Program-made: the position numbers and the translations under genes | Notes under the pieces: generated by a model | Database searches by the model: none | Told to the model about the DNA's origin: nothing | What the model saw: only the letters and a program-made list of their open reading frames with translations | Part shown: positions 19,392 to 27,595 of the stretch, in pieces | Layout: the number at the start of each line of letters is the position of its first letter | How positions within the stretch are numbered: the first letter of the stretch is position 1 | Source: Ferirhizobium litorale | Lineage (GTDB): Bacteria > Pseudomonadota > Alphaproteobacteria > Rhizobiales > Rhizobiaceae | Assembly (NCBI GenBank): GCA_030028905.1 | Contig: JALDYZ010000009.1 | Coordinates: 122,766 to 186,765, forward strand | Reading direction: 5' to 3' | DNA: 64,000 bases

Positions 19392-19772
19392 TCAACGCTC
19401 GTCCGGCAGATCCGCGAGAGCCTGGTCGGCTCTCTCGTAGTGGGAGTCCTTTATGTTGCCCCTTATCATCGCGAAGGCCACAGTCAGAACTGCGATGTCG
19501 TCCGAAAACCCGACCACGGCAAACAGGTCCGGGATCACGTCCACCGGCATGATGAAATAACCGAGCGCAGCGAGAAGCGTTCCGCGGGCGCGCACAGGCG
19601 TTTGCGGGTCGATGGCGCAATAGAAGCTCGCCACAACGTCGCGCCCGAACGGAAGCTGGCGCAGCGCCTTCTTCATCTTCGGCCAGAATTTCTCCCGAAC
19701 GGTCTTCTCCCGACGGGCCTGCGTCTCTTCGTCGCCCGGAAGCAAAATCTCGCCGATCTTGACGTCGTCCAT
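19392..19772 (-). CDS. YkvA family protein (DUF1232)
   Basis: A 126-residue protein with the DUF1232 core ALGYFIMPVDVIPDLFAVVGFSDDIAVL at about residues 70-97, a helical probably membrane-associated segment. The N-terminal half is charged and probably cytoplasmic. Function is not established for the family. AAAAGGG directly abuts the ATG. It sits upstream of the IalB gene on the same strand but 329 bases away, so it is probably an independent unit. Confidence 0.85.
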   Translation of the reverse strand: MDDVKIGEILLPGDEETQARREKTVREKFWPKMKKALRQLPFGRDVVASFYCAIDPQTPVRARGTLLAALGYFIMPVDVIPDLFAVVGFSDDIAVLTVAFAMIRGNIKDSHYERADQALADLPDER

Positions 19773-19828
19773 CCCTTTTCAATCCCTCGCAGTTGACTGA
19801 TCTGATATGGGGAAGAAATTCACCGGTT

Positions 19829-20134
19829 TCAAATCCCGCGCAAAGCGGCAGCCTTGTCGAAGGCCTTGGCGAGGCGAAAATCGAGCTCCGTCAGGCCGCC
19901 GGCGTCGTGGGTTCGCAGCGTCACATCAACCCTGGAATAGACGTTGAACCACTCCGGATGATGGTTGAGCCTTTCAGCGGCAAGCGCCCCTTCAGTCATG
20001 AAGCCGAACGCCTGGACGAAGCTGGCGAACTTGAAGCTCCTGGAAATGGAAGCGCCATCGGATGCAAGGCTCCAGCCTTCGGCTTCCTTCATGGACGCGC
20101 TGATTGCCGCCGGTTCCAGCTTTTCGTATTTCAT
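19829..20134 (-). CDS. 4a-hydroxytetrahydrobiopterin dehydratase (pterin-4a-carbinolamine dehydratase)
   Basis: A 101-residue enzyme that dehydrates the 4a-carbinolamine formed by pterin-dependent aromatic amino-acid hydroxylases. The active-site signature E-R-L-N-H-H-P-E-W and the downstream [19 protein letters not shown] are both intact. I set the start at MKYEKLEP (ATG 20134, GGAG ten bases upstream), which gives the usual family length and discards 16 upstream codons. No phenylalanine hydroxylase gene is in the window. It is divergent from the tyrosine phosphatase gene. Confidence 0.93.
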   Translation of the reverse strand: MKYEKLEPAAISASMKEAEGWSLASDGASISRSFKFASFVQAFGFMTEGALAAERLNHHPEWFNVYSRVDVTLRTHDAGGLTELDFRLAKAFDKAAALRGI

Positions 20135-20202
20135 GCGAAAATCGCTCCTCTCCCGAATATCACCGCGGCGTTTCGCAGCCACAACAAGGCGTAAAGGATA
20201 CC

Positions 20203-20682
20203 ATGGATCCCACCCGCATTCTCTTCGTTTGTGCCGGCAACATCTGCCGCTCCCCTCTGGCCGAAGGTATCTTTCGCCATCTGGCGACGCTGGCGGGTCG
20301 TGCCGGCGACTACAGCATTGACTCCGCCGGCACGGGCGGATGGCATGAGGGGCAAAGGCCGGATCCGCGCTCGATCGCCGTCGCCATGCATCACGGCATC
20401 GACATTTCGGGACAGCGGGCCAGAAAAATTCGCGCCCAGGACTTCCATCACTTTCACGTGATCCTGGGGATGGATCACGACAATCTGAGGAATCTGGGCG
20501 CCATCGCCGCTCCGAGCTGCGAACATCGCATCCATCTCTTCAGCCGATTTGCGACGGGCGGGACAGAGGATGTCCCCGATCCCTACTACGGAGGCCGCCA
20601 AGGCTTTGAGGACGTCTATACCCAGCTTTTGGCGGGTTGCTCGGCAGTGTTGGCGAAGCTGGAGGCCGAGCGCTTCTCGTGA
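20203..20682 (+). CDS. Low-molecular-weight protein-tyrosine phosphatase
   Basis: A 159-residue cytoplasmic phosphatase. The catalytic loop C-x5-R-S is C10-AGNIC-R16-S17 near the N-terminus, and the general-acid loop is DPYYGG near residue 127. This branch acts on phosphotyrosine proteins, sometimes those controlling exopolysaccharide synthesis. AAAGGA lies just before ATG 20203; the longer frame overlaps the divergent dehydratase. Its last 67 bases overlap antisense with the end of thpR. Confidence 0.93.
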   Translation: MDPTRILFVCAGNICRSPLAEGIFRHLATLAGRAGDYSIDSAGTGGWHEGQRPDPRSIAVAMHHGIDISGQRARKIRAQDFHHFHVILGMDHDNLRNLGAIAAPSCEHRIHLFSRFATGGTEDVPDPYYGGRQGFEDVYTQLLAGCSAVLAKLEAERFS

Positions 20683-21209
20683 AGCGGAAAGACCTCCTCG
20701 GTCAGGTATGGCCCACCTCCGACCGATTCACGGGACGACAGCAGCACGAAGCGCGGCACCGTGAAGGGCGCCGTCATGAAGTTTCCGCGGCCGGCGAGAT
20801 AGTGGACGACATCGTCGAGGCGGCAGGCTTTCAGCCGGGCGAGCGTCACATGGGGCGTGAACTTTCGCTGATCCGGCGGCAGCCCGGCCCGTTTGCAGAC
20901 CCTTTCGATGTCCGCCTGCAGGCTGAACATCTCCGGAGTCGGGGAAACGCCCGCCCAGACGGAATGCGGTTTCCTGGAGCCAAAGGACCCTGTTCCGCTG
21001 AGGTTGATCTGGAATTCGGGCCGATCGATCCGGTCGAGACCTGCGACGATCTCGTCGGCGGTGCGTCCGTCGACATCCCCGATGAAGCGCAATGTGATGT
21101 GGTAGTTCTCCACATCGATCCATCTTGCTCCTGGAAGTCCTCCGCGCAGCAATGAGAGGCTCAAGGCCGCATTGCGCGGAATTTCGAGGGCGGTGAACAG
21201 TCTCGGCAT
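20616..21209 (-). CDS. thpR: RNA 2',3'-cyclic phosphodiesterase (2'-5' RNA ligase family)
   Basis: A 197-residue 2H phosphoesterase that opens 2',3'-cyclic phosphate RNA ends. The two catalytic H-x-T motifs are H37-I-T39 (NYHITLRFIG) and H120-V-T122 (TPHVTLARL), with the expected spacing. The C-terminal 22 codons overlap the end of the convergent phosphatase gene. Length is normal, and MPRLFTALEIPRNAA is the family N-terminus. Confidence 0.92.
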   Translation of the reverse strand: MPRLFTALEIPRNAALSLSLLRGGLPGARWIDVENYHITLRFIGDVDGRTADEIVAGLDRIDRPEFQINLSGTGSFGSRKPHSVWAGVSPTPEMFSLQADIERVCKRAGLPPDQRKFTPHVTLARLKACRLDDVVHYLAGRGNFMTAPFTVPRFVLLSSRESVGGGPYLTEEVFPLHEKRSASSFANTAEQPAKSWV

Positions 21210-21283
21210 AACGAGCTCTCCCCGAATCTTTGTGCAGATGCTAACACGGAATCATGCGCGGGAGATTCGTGCAACACCTAATT

Positions 21284-21928
21284 TCAATTCTCCGGAATAC
21301 TCCTCAGAAAGCTTTCGACCGCCGGGAGCGAGCGCTCGACCATGACCGCCACCCCGGCGGCATTGGGATGCATGCCATCCTCGAGTTGCAGTGAAGGTTG
21401 GGTCACCACCCCGTCGAGGAAGAACGGATAGAGCTTCAGCCCGTGCTTGTCGGCCAGCCGTTGGTATATCGGGTTGAATCCGGCGGCATAGGCATCCCCC
21501 ATGTTCGGCGGCGCCAGCATGCCGGCGAGCATGACGGCAATGCCGCGCTCCTTCAGCCGCGCAATGATCGCGTCGAGGTTCCTCTCGGTGGATGCGGGTG
21601 CAATGCCACGCAGCGCATCGTTGGCTCCGAGTTCGAGAATGACCCCATCCGTGCCGTCGGGAATCGACCAGTCCAAACGTGCGAGCCCACTTTCGGTCGT
21701 GTCGCCCGAAACGCCGGCATTGGCGATGGCAACATCCAGACCGGCCACCTTCAGCGCCGCCTGCAGCCGCATGGGATAGGCGTCGCCCTCGGGAAGCTCG
21801 TAGCCGGCCATCAGGCTGTCCCCGAAGCCGACGATCTGCAATGTTCTCGCCACTGCGGGCTCGCCGAATGCAAATATCATGCTTGCGAGAATGACGCCGA
21901 ATTGAATGGCAAGTGCTTTTAATCTCAT
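21284..21928 (-). CDS. Arylesterase / TesA-type SGNH hydrolase
   Basis: A 214-residue exported lipase/esterase. A signal peptide (residues 1-28, ending near AVA) precedes the GDSL block FGDSLMAGY with nucleophile S38. Block III is ELGANDALRG and the catalytic Asp/His pair is in LEDGMHPNAAG. It is the TesA orthologue type, divergent by 84 bp from the LolD/FtsX-type ABC pair, the same arrangement as tesA-ybbAP in enterobacteria. ATG 21928 has AGGAA seven bases upstream; the longer open frame antisense to the ABC gene is a shadow. Confidence 0.93.
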   Translation of the reverse strand: MRLKALAIQFGVILASMIFAFGEPAVARTLQIVGFGDSLMAGYELPEGDAYPMRLQAALKVAGLDVAIANAGVSGDTTESGLARLDWSIPDGTDGVILELGANDALRGIAPASTERNLDAIIARLKERGIAVMLAGMLAPPNMGDAYAAGFNPIYQRLADKHGLKLYPFFLDGVVTQPSLQLEDGMHPNAAGVAVMVERSLPAVESFLRSIPEN

Positions 21929-22012
21929 GGATCTATTCCTAGATTGGCAACGTAGAGGGGGAATGCTTTTAGCGCTCCTGTCATTGATGCCCTGAATATA
22001 GGACGGTTTGCC

Positions 22013-22723
22013 GTGACAAAAACCATCATCGCGCTGAAGAGAGCCGATTTGACCCTCGGATCCGCGGCGGCCTCCGTGCACGTGCTGAAAGGCATCGATC
22101 TTGAAATCACCGAGGGCGAGGCGGTCGGCATCGTCGGCCCGTCCGGCTCCGGCAAGTCGACGCTGCTGATGGTGCTTGCCGGCCTCGAGCGCCTCGATAG
22201 CGGCGAGATCCACATCAGGGAGACGCCGCTTCATCTGATGAACGAGGACCAACTCGCGGATTTCCGCGGTCGCAACATCGGCATCGTCTTCCAGTCCTTC
22301 CACCTGATCGCCAACATGACGGCGCTCGAAAACGTCGCGGTTCCACTCGAACTCGCCAATGTCCGCAACCCGTTCGACATTGCCAGGCGCGAGTTGCAAT
22401 CGGTTGGGCTCGGCGAGCGACTGGGCCACTATCCCGGCCAGCTTTCCGGCGGCGAGCAGCAGCGCGTGGCGATTGCCCGCGCGCTTGCCCCTTCGCCGGC
22501 CCTCCTCATCGCCGACGAGCCGACGGGCAATCTCGACACCGAAACCGGTCGCCAGATCGCTGATCTGCTGTTTGCCAAGCAGGCCGAGCGTGCCATGACC
22601 ATGGTGCTCGTCACCCACGACACCGCACTTGCTTCGCGCTGCTCGCGGCAGGTTCGGGTCCGCTCCGGCGAGATTGCCGGCGACAGCGCCATCCGCCTTG
22701 CCGCAGAGATGAACACCGCATGA
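22013..22723 (+). CDS. ABC transporter ATP-binding protein (YbbA/LolD-like)
   Basis: A 236-residue ATPase. Walker A is GPSGSGKST at residues 42-50, the signature is LSGGEQQRVAIARAL, and Walker B with D-loop is LLIADEPTGNLD. It starts with GTG (AGGA nine bases before). The stop overlaps the following permease start (ATGA). Together with that FtsX-fold permease it forms a YbbAP-like machine, probably moving lipophilic molecules out of the inner-membrane leaflet. Divergence from the TesA-like gene supports this. Confidence 0.92.
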   Translation: MTKTIIALKRADLTLGSAAASVHVLKGIDLEITEGEAVGIVGPSGSGKSTLLMVLAGLERLDSGEIHIRETPLHLMNEDQLADFRGRNIGIVFQSFHLIANMTALENVAVPLELANVRNPFDIARRELQSVGLGERLGHYPGQLSGGEQQRVAIARALAPSPALLIADEPTGNLDTETGRQIADLLFAKQAERAMTMVLVTHDTALASRCSRQVRVRSGEIAGDSAIRLAAEMNTA

Positions 22724-25254
22724 TCAGCCTCCTCTCCCGCTTCAAGCTGGCCTGGCGGCTGGCGCTACGTGAGCTGCGTGGCGGCCTCAGGGGCTTTTAC
22801 ATCTTTCTCGCTTGCATCGCTCTCGGCACGGCAGCCATTGCCGCCGTTAACTCCGTGTCGACGTCGCTGACCGATTCGATTGCCGCCGAGGGACAGACGA
22901 TCCTGGCCGGCGACGTTCGCTTCGAGTTGAACAACCGCGAGGCGAATGCCGAGGAGTTGTCCTTCCTCAAGGGCCTCGGCCAGGTCTCCGTTTCTTCCGG
23001 CCTGCGGTCCATGGCTCGGATGCTCGACGGGTCCGATCAGACGCTCGTGGAGGTAAAGGCGGTTGACGATGCCTATCCGCTCTACGGCGCGCTGGACGCC
23101 AAGCCATCCGCCCCGATCGCAACCCTGCTCGAAAACAATGGCGCCGTCGCTGCCCCGTTGCTGCTCGACCGCCTCGGCCTTGCCGTCGGTGACGAAATTC
23201 TGCTCGGGAAGGCCCGGGTGAAGGTCACCGCAGCGCTCGAGAACGAGCCCGATGCCTTGTCGGATGGCTTCGGCCTTGCCCCCCGCCTGATGATCAGCCG
23301 CGATACCCTTGCCGCATCCGGCCTGGTCCAGACCGGCAGCCTCGTGGAATATTCCTACAAGGTTCGCATGGATAATCCGCAACGGGGTCTGCGCGGCCTT
23401 CGCGAGCGCGCCGAGCGCGAATTCCCGAACGCCGGCTGGTCGATCCGCATGAGCGACCGGGCGGCCCCCGCGCTCAGCGAAAACATCAACCGCTTTTCGC
23501 AATTCCTGACGCTCGTCGGACTGACGGCCCTCATCGTCGGCGGCGTGGGCGTGGCCAACGCGGTTCGCGCCTTCCTCGATTCCAAGCGCACCACCATAGC
23601 CACGTTCAAGTGCCTCGGCGCACCCGCCTCGGTCGTCGCGATGATCTATTTCATCCAGATCCTGCTCATCGCGTCGACAGGCATCGTCGTCGGCCTGGTG
23701 ATTGGCGCGGCCACGCCGTTCCTCGCGTCCGGATATCTCGTCGAACTCCTGCCGGTCGCCTCGAGGGCGACGATCTATCCGTGGGCTCTCGGACTTGCCG
23801 CCCTGTTCGGCCTCTTGACGACACTCGCCTTCGCCATCCTGCCGCTCGGCCATGCGCGCGAGGTGCCGGCGACGGCGCTGTTCCGCGAGCAGAGCTTCGA
23901 ACCGCGCCGGCTGCCTTCATGGCCCTATGTTGTTGCCGCCGGTGCGGTTCTGGCCGCCCTTGCCGCGCTTGCATTCTTCTCCGCCCAGGACCAGCGCATC
24001 GCCGGCATATTCCTCGGGTCGATCGCCTTCGCCTTCATCGTGCTGCGCGCAGTGGCCGTGCTGGTTTCGGCCATCGCGCGACGGAGTCCCCGCGTCAACT
24101 CGCCTGCCCTGCGGCTGGCGATCGGCAACATCCACCGCCCCGGTGCGCTGACGCCGTCCGTCGTCCTGTCGCTCGGCCTTGGCCTGACATTGCTCGTCAC
24201 CCTGACGCTGATCGACGGGAATCTGCGGCGCGAGTTGACCGGCAGTATGCCGGAGCGCGCGCCGAACTTCTTCTTCGTCGATGTGCAGAGCGCGGATCTC
24301 GAAGGATTTCGCAGTCTTTTGAAGCAGCAGTCGCCCGATGCGAAGATCATCGAGGTGCCGATGCTGCGCGGCCGGATCATGGCCTTCAACGGCGAGGACG
24401 TGAACCAGCGCAACGTGCCGCCCGCAGGGCGCTGGGTACTTCGGGGCGACCGCGGCATCACCTATGCGAAGAACCAGCCGGAAAACTCGACGCTCACCGA
24501 TGGGAAATGGTGGACGCCGGACTACGACGGCGAGCCGCTTGTCTCCTTTTCAGCCCAGGAGGCGGGCGAACTCGGTCTCAAGATCGGTGATACCGTGACG
24601 GTCAACGTGCTCGGCCGCAACGTCACCGCCAGGATCGCCAACTTCCGCAAGGTCGAATGGGAATCGCTGTCGATCAACTTCGTCATGGTGTTCTCGCCCA
24701 ACACGTTCAGGGGCGCGCCGCACGCCTGGCTGGCAACGCTCGGCGATCCGGACGCAACGCCCCAGCAGGAAGCCGCGGTCCTGAAGGCGGTGACCAACGC
24801 CTATCCGACGATCACCAGCGTTCGCGTCAAGGATGCCCTTGAGGTGATCGACAAGCTGGTCGGCCAACTCGCCACCGCGATCCGTGCCGCAGCCTCGGTG
24901 GCGCTCGTCGCTTCGGTGCTGGTGCTCGCTGGTGCGCTTGCCGCCGGAAACCGCGCCCGGACCCACGACGCCGTGGTGTTGAAGACGCTCGGCGCGACGC
25001 GGGCGATGCTGGTTCGCACCTTCGCCTACGAATACCTGATGCTCGGCGCCGCCACCGCAATCTTCGCGCTGGCCTCGGGTGGGCTCGCGGCCTGGTACGT
25101 GGTCAGCCAGGTCATGAAACTGCCGTCGGTGTTCCTGCCCAATGTCGCAGTCATCACGCTGGTGACGGCGCTCGTTCTGACCGTCGGCATCGGTCTTGCC
25201 GGAACCTGGCGGATCCTTGGCCAGAAGGCTGCACCAGTCCTGAGAGAACTCTGA
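22720..25254 (+). CDS. FtsX-like ABC transporter permease (YbbP-like)
   Basis: An 844-residue permease with an N-terminal helix, a large periplasmic domain, two FtsX-domain helix bundles and a final helix pair, i.e. the duplicated MacB/YbbP architecture. The segment LVGLTALIVGGVGVANAVRAFLDSKRTTIATFKCLGA (about residues 265-300) is the first FtsX repeat, and AGNRARTHDAVVLKTLGATRAMLVRTFAYEY the second. It is coupled by four-base overlap to the ATPase. Confidence 0.92.
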   Translation: MISLLSRFKLAWRLALRELRGGLRGFYIFLACIALGTAAIAAVNSVSTSLTDSIAAEGQTILAGDVRFELNNREANAEELSFLKGLGQVSVSSGLRSMARMLDGSDQTLVEVKAVDDAYPLYGALDAKPSAPIATLLENNGAVAAPLLLDRLGLAVGDEILLGKARVKVTAALENEPDALSDGFGLAPRLMISRDTLAASGLVQTGSLVEYSYKVRMDNPQRGLRGLRERAEREFPNAGWSIRMSDRAAPALSENINRFSQFLTLVGLTALIVGGVGVANAVRAFLDSKRTTIATFKCLGAPASVVAMIYFIQILLIASTGIVVGLVIGAATPFLASGYLVELLPVASRATIYPWALGLAALFGLLTTLAFAILPLGHAREVPATALFREQSFEPRRLPSWPYVVAAGAVLAALAALAFFSAQDQRIAGIFLGSIAFAFIVLRAVAVLVSAIARRSPRVNSPALRLAIGNIHRPGALTPSVVLSLGLGLTLLVTLTLIDGNLRRELTGSMPERAPNFFFVDVQSADLEGFRSLLKQQSPDAKIIEVPMLRGRIMAFNGEDVNQRNVPPAGRWVLRGDRGITYAKNQPENSTLTDGKWWTPDYDGEPLVSFSAQEAGELGLKIGDTVTVNVLGRNVTARIANFRKVEWESLSINFVMVFSPNTFRGAPHAWLATLGDPDATPQQEAAVLKAVTNAYPTITSVRVKDALEVIDKLVGQLATAIRAAASVALVASVLVLAGALAAGNRARTHDAVVLKTLGATRAMLVRTFAYEYLMLGAATAIFALASGGLAAWYVVSQVMKLPSVFLPNVAVITLVTALVLTVGIGLAGTWRILGQKAAPVLREL

Positions 25255-25363
25255 GCAGAGCCGGAATCTTACCGTTTGTTAACATATGCTTACGGCGACG
25301 ACAGAAAACCGCTTCCAGATCTTCGTATATGGCGCTTTACTAGGATTTCCGGAGTTTTGGGTC

Positions 25364-25392
25364 TTGTACGAGGCGCCTTATACCATCATATT
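25364..25392 (+). promoter_or_regulatory. Candidate promoter of the Bax-inhibitor gene overlapping a DnaA box
   Basis: TTGTAC (25364-25369), a 17-bp spacer, then CATATT (25387-25392) resemble a sigma-70-type promoter. The start of transcription would fall near 25399, leaving a leader of about 83 bases. A perfect DnaA box TTATCCACA occupies 25392-25400, right across the end of the -10 element and the predicted start. Confidence 0.45.
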
Positions 25393-25400
25393 TATCCACA
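25392..25400 (+). promoter_or_regulatory. Perfect 9-mer DnaA box
   Basis: TTATCCACA is the strict consensus DnaA-ATP binding site. It is a single site with no further perfect box nearby, so this is not an origin, but a bound DnaA would cover the predicted start of transcription of the downstream gene. Confidence 0.5.
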
Positions 25401-25481
25401 GGCATGCTGGAGCTCCGCAGCGGCGCCCGGGACCATGGTCCCGACACCGTAATTCAACACGGAGCTTGAAAAGAGGAAACA
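25399..25481 (+). promoter_or_regulatory. Structured leader, candidate ybhL RNA motif
   Basis: The short 5' leader of the Bax-inhibitor (YbhL-type) gene holds two compact hairpins: GCTG/CAGC around GAGCTCCG (25405-25420), and the 16-bp palindrome CGGGACCATGGTCCCG (25428-25443). AGCTCCG (25411-25417) can instead pair with CGGAGCT (25460-25466), just ahead of the ribosome site GAGG. An RNA motif called ybhL is known upstream of this gene family in Rhizobiales; assignment here rests on position and structure, not on a covariance search. Confidence 0.55.
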
Positions 25482-26228
25482 ATGGCTGATCTTCGTAACT
25501 ACCAAAACCGGGTGTCCCAGGCGGGCGCACAGACCGGTGCGATGGTTGATGAGGGCCTGCGCGCCTATATGCTTCGCATTTACAACATCATGGCGCTCGG
25601 ACTTGTCATCACCGGTGTCGCAGCGTTCCTGACGTTCCAGATGGCGTTTTCGGATGGACAACTGACCGCATTCGGCCAGGCGATCTATGCGAGCCCGCTG
25701 AAATGGATCGTCATGCTGGCACCGCTCGGCCTGGTGTTCTTCCTGAGCTTCCGTATCCAGAACATGAGCGTTTCGGCCGCCCAGTTGACATTCTGGATTT
25801 ACGCCGCGCTGATGGGTCTGTCGCTTTCGTCCATCTTCCTGGTGTTCACCGGACAGAGCATCGTGCAGACGTTCTTCGTGACTGCGGCTGCCTTTGGCGC
25901 CCTGTCGCTCTACGGCTACACCACCAAGCGTGATCTCTCGGCCATGGGCTCGTTCATGGTCATGGGCCTGTTCGGCCTGATCATCGCTTCGATCGTCAAC
26001 ATCTTCCTGGCCTCGTCGGCGCTGCAGTTCGCGATCTCGGCGATCGGCGTCCTGGTGTTCTCCGGCCTCACCGCCTGGGATACCCAGAAGCTGAAGGAAA
26101 TGTACTTCGAGGGCGACGAAGTTGCAGTCGCCGGCCGCAAGGCGATCATGGGCGCGCTGACGCTCTACCTCGACTTCATCAACCTCTTCATGTTCCTGCT
26201 GCAGTTCATGGGCAACCGGAACCAGTAA
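25482..26228 (+). CDS. Bax inhibitor-1/YccA (YbhL-type) family membrane protein
   Basis: A 248-residue inner-membrane protein with about seven helices and the UPF0005/BI-1 fold. Characteristic blocks are YMLRIYNIMALGLVITGVAAF, FWIYAALMGLSLSSIFLVFTG and the terminal ALTLYLDFINLFMFLLQFMGNRNQ. Bacterial members leak calcium or protons in vitro; physiological role is unclear. AGAGGAAAC precedes ATG 25482. Leader, DnaA box and terminator make it a one-gene unit. Confidence 0.93.
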   Translation: MADLRNYQNRVSQAGAQTGAMVDEGLRAYMLRIYNIMALGLVITGVAAFLTFQMAFSDGQLTAFGQAIYASPLKWIVMLAPLGLVFFLSFRIQNMSVSAAQLTFWIYAALMGLSLSSIFLVFTGQSIVQTFFVTAAAFGALSLYGYTTKRDLSAMGSFMVMGLFGLIIASIVNIFLASSALQFAISAIGVLVFSGLTAWDTQKLKEMYFEGDEVAVAGRKAIMGALTLYLDFINLFMFLLQFMGNRNQ

Positions 26229-26247
26229 GGGAACCGAGAGACACGGA

Positions 26248-26273
26248 AAGGCGGCCGAGAGGTCGCCTTTTTT
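26248..26273 (+). terminator. Rho-independent terminator of the Bax-inhibitor gene
   Basis: AAGGCGGCC (26248-26256), loop GAGA, GGTCGCCTT (26261-26269, one G-U pair) then a T run to 26273. The arms are identical to those of the terminator after rplS. Confidence 0.88.
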
Positions 26274-26342
26274 GTTGACCCTGTGCGGTCGCTTCGTCCG
26301 TAACTCACGCACCTCAACCTCACAGCCATCAGAAGCCCGCCC

Positions 26343-26900
26343 ATGACCGTTCGCATCCGTGACGCCAGCCTGTCCGACATCGCGTCGATCACCGCAATCT
26401 ATCGCGAATCTGTGCTGCACGGGGTAGCAAGCTACGAGCTTTCGCCGCCCGACGAGGCGGAGATGACCGCGAGGTTCGTGTCGATCACTGAAAAGCACTA
26501 TCCCTACATCGGCGCGGAAGACGAAAACGGAGCGTTCCTCGGTTACGCCTATGCCTCGCCGTTCCGCACTCGGCCCGCCTATCGCTGGCTCGTCGAGGAT
26601 TCGATCTATCTGGCGCCGGAGGCCCGCGGCAAAGGAGCCGGAAGGGCGCTGCTTGCCGCGCTTGTCGAGCGCTGTACCGCGCTCGGCTTCCGCAGCATGG
26701 TCGCCGTCATCGGCGGCGCACACCCGGCGTCCGTGGCGGTGCATCGCGCCTGTGGCTTCGAGGAAAGCGGCTTGCTCAAGGCGACGGGCTTCAAGCACGG
26801 CCGGTGGCTCGATACCGCCCTGATGCAGCGTCAGCTGGGCGAGGGAGCGACAAGCGAGCCCGATCCTTCGACCTATCCCGGCACGCTTTTTCCCGGCTGA
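26343..26900 (+). CDS. GNAT acetyltransferase, phosphinothricin acetyltransferase-like
   Basis: A 185-residue acetyltransferase of the Pat/Bar-like MddA group. It begins VRIRDASLSDIASITAIYRESVLHGVASYE and carries the acetyl-CoA loop EARGKGAGRALL (about residues 95-106) plus GFRSMVAVIGGAHPASVAVHRACGF, all typical. Such enzymes commonly acetylate methionine sulfone/sulfoximine or phosphinothricin. It stands alone after the Bax-inhibitor terminator and is convergent with the DUF2794 gene. Confidence 0.9.
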   Translation: MTVRIRDASLSDIASITAIYRESVLHGVASYELSPPDEAEMTARFVSITEKHYPYIGAEDENGAFLGYAYASPFRTRPAYRWLVEDSIYLAPEARGKGAGRALLAALVERCTALGFRSMVAVIGGAHPASVAVHRACGFEESGLLKATGFKHGRWLDTALMQRQLGEGATSEPDPSTYPGTLFPG

Positions 26901-26913
26901 TCGATCCCGTCGC

Positions 26914-27315
26914 TTACTTGTCGACGAGCTTGAGTACCTTGTCGAACACCTTCAACACCTGCGTCAGTTCGTGGCCGCGTTTGAGGACCATGCCGCCCGC
27001 GTTCACGACCGAGAACGCGCCCTGCCGGGAAGCGAGCTTCGGATCCTTCTCGATGCGGTAGAGAGGCACGTCCCCGGCGCGCTTGAAGACGGAAAACACC
27101 GCCTTGTCGCGGGTATGGTCGATGGCGTAGTCGCGCCACTCACCCTCGCCAACCATGCGACCATAGATCCAGAGTATCTGGTCGAGTTCGCGGCGATGGA
27201 AGGTGACAGGCGGAGGATCCCGGCTTTGCCGGTACTCTCTCAGGTCGACGACCGTGGCCGTGCCATTCTCAGAAGTCCTACCGTCCGAGTGCTGCAATTC
27301 CGGCTGATCGGCCAT
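26914..27315 (-). CDS. DUF2794 domain-containing protein
   Basis: A 133-residue protein of an alphaproteobacterial family of unknown function. The domain covers VTFHRRELDQILWIYGRMVGEGEWRDYAIDHTRDKAVFSVFKRAGDVPLYRIEKDP and ends in a charged helix QVLKVFDKVLKLVDK. There is no signal or membrane segment, so it is probably cytoplasmic. I set the start at MADQPELQ (ATG 27315), which has GGGAGG four bases upstream and trims four codons from the open frame. It is convergent with the GNAT gene. Confidence 0.85.
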   Translation of the reverse strand: MADQPELQHSDGRTSENGTATVVDLREYRQSRDPPPVTFHRRELDQILWIYGRMVGEGEWRDYAIDHTRDKAVFSVFKRAGDVPLYRIEKDPKLASRQGAFSVVNAGGMVLKRGHELTQVLKVFDKVLKLVDK

Positions 27316-27595
27316 CGAACCTCCCATTCGCCAATTGTTGCAGGTCGATGACAGTGTGACTCAGGCCCGTAAAAAAGCCAAGTCTCCACAACCTTATTAA
27401 GGGAAGACTAAACTTTCTGCATTGCGCCGCATTTCAGTCAAAAGAGTGCCCCATTTCAGGAGAAGATTCACGACGGCGCCACCCGCGCCGAAATGATCCG
27501 GTCCGGCGCATTGATCCCCCAGCCCCCCAGCCCCCAATGCCGCCGGTCCGGATCTCCTTGCTCCCCAAGAAAACCATCCCGCGTCACGATCTCTG

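Noticed and set aside
20449..20464. TTTCACGTGA inside the tyrosine phosphatase gene as a parS site
   Set aside because: About 11 of 16 matches, coding, and not palindromic outside the centre.
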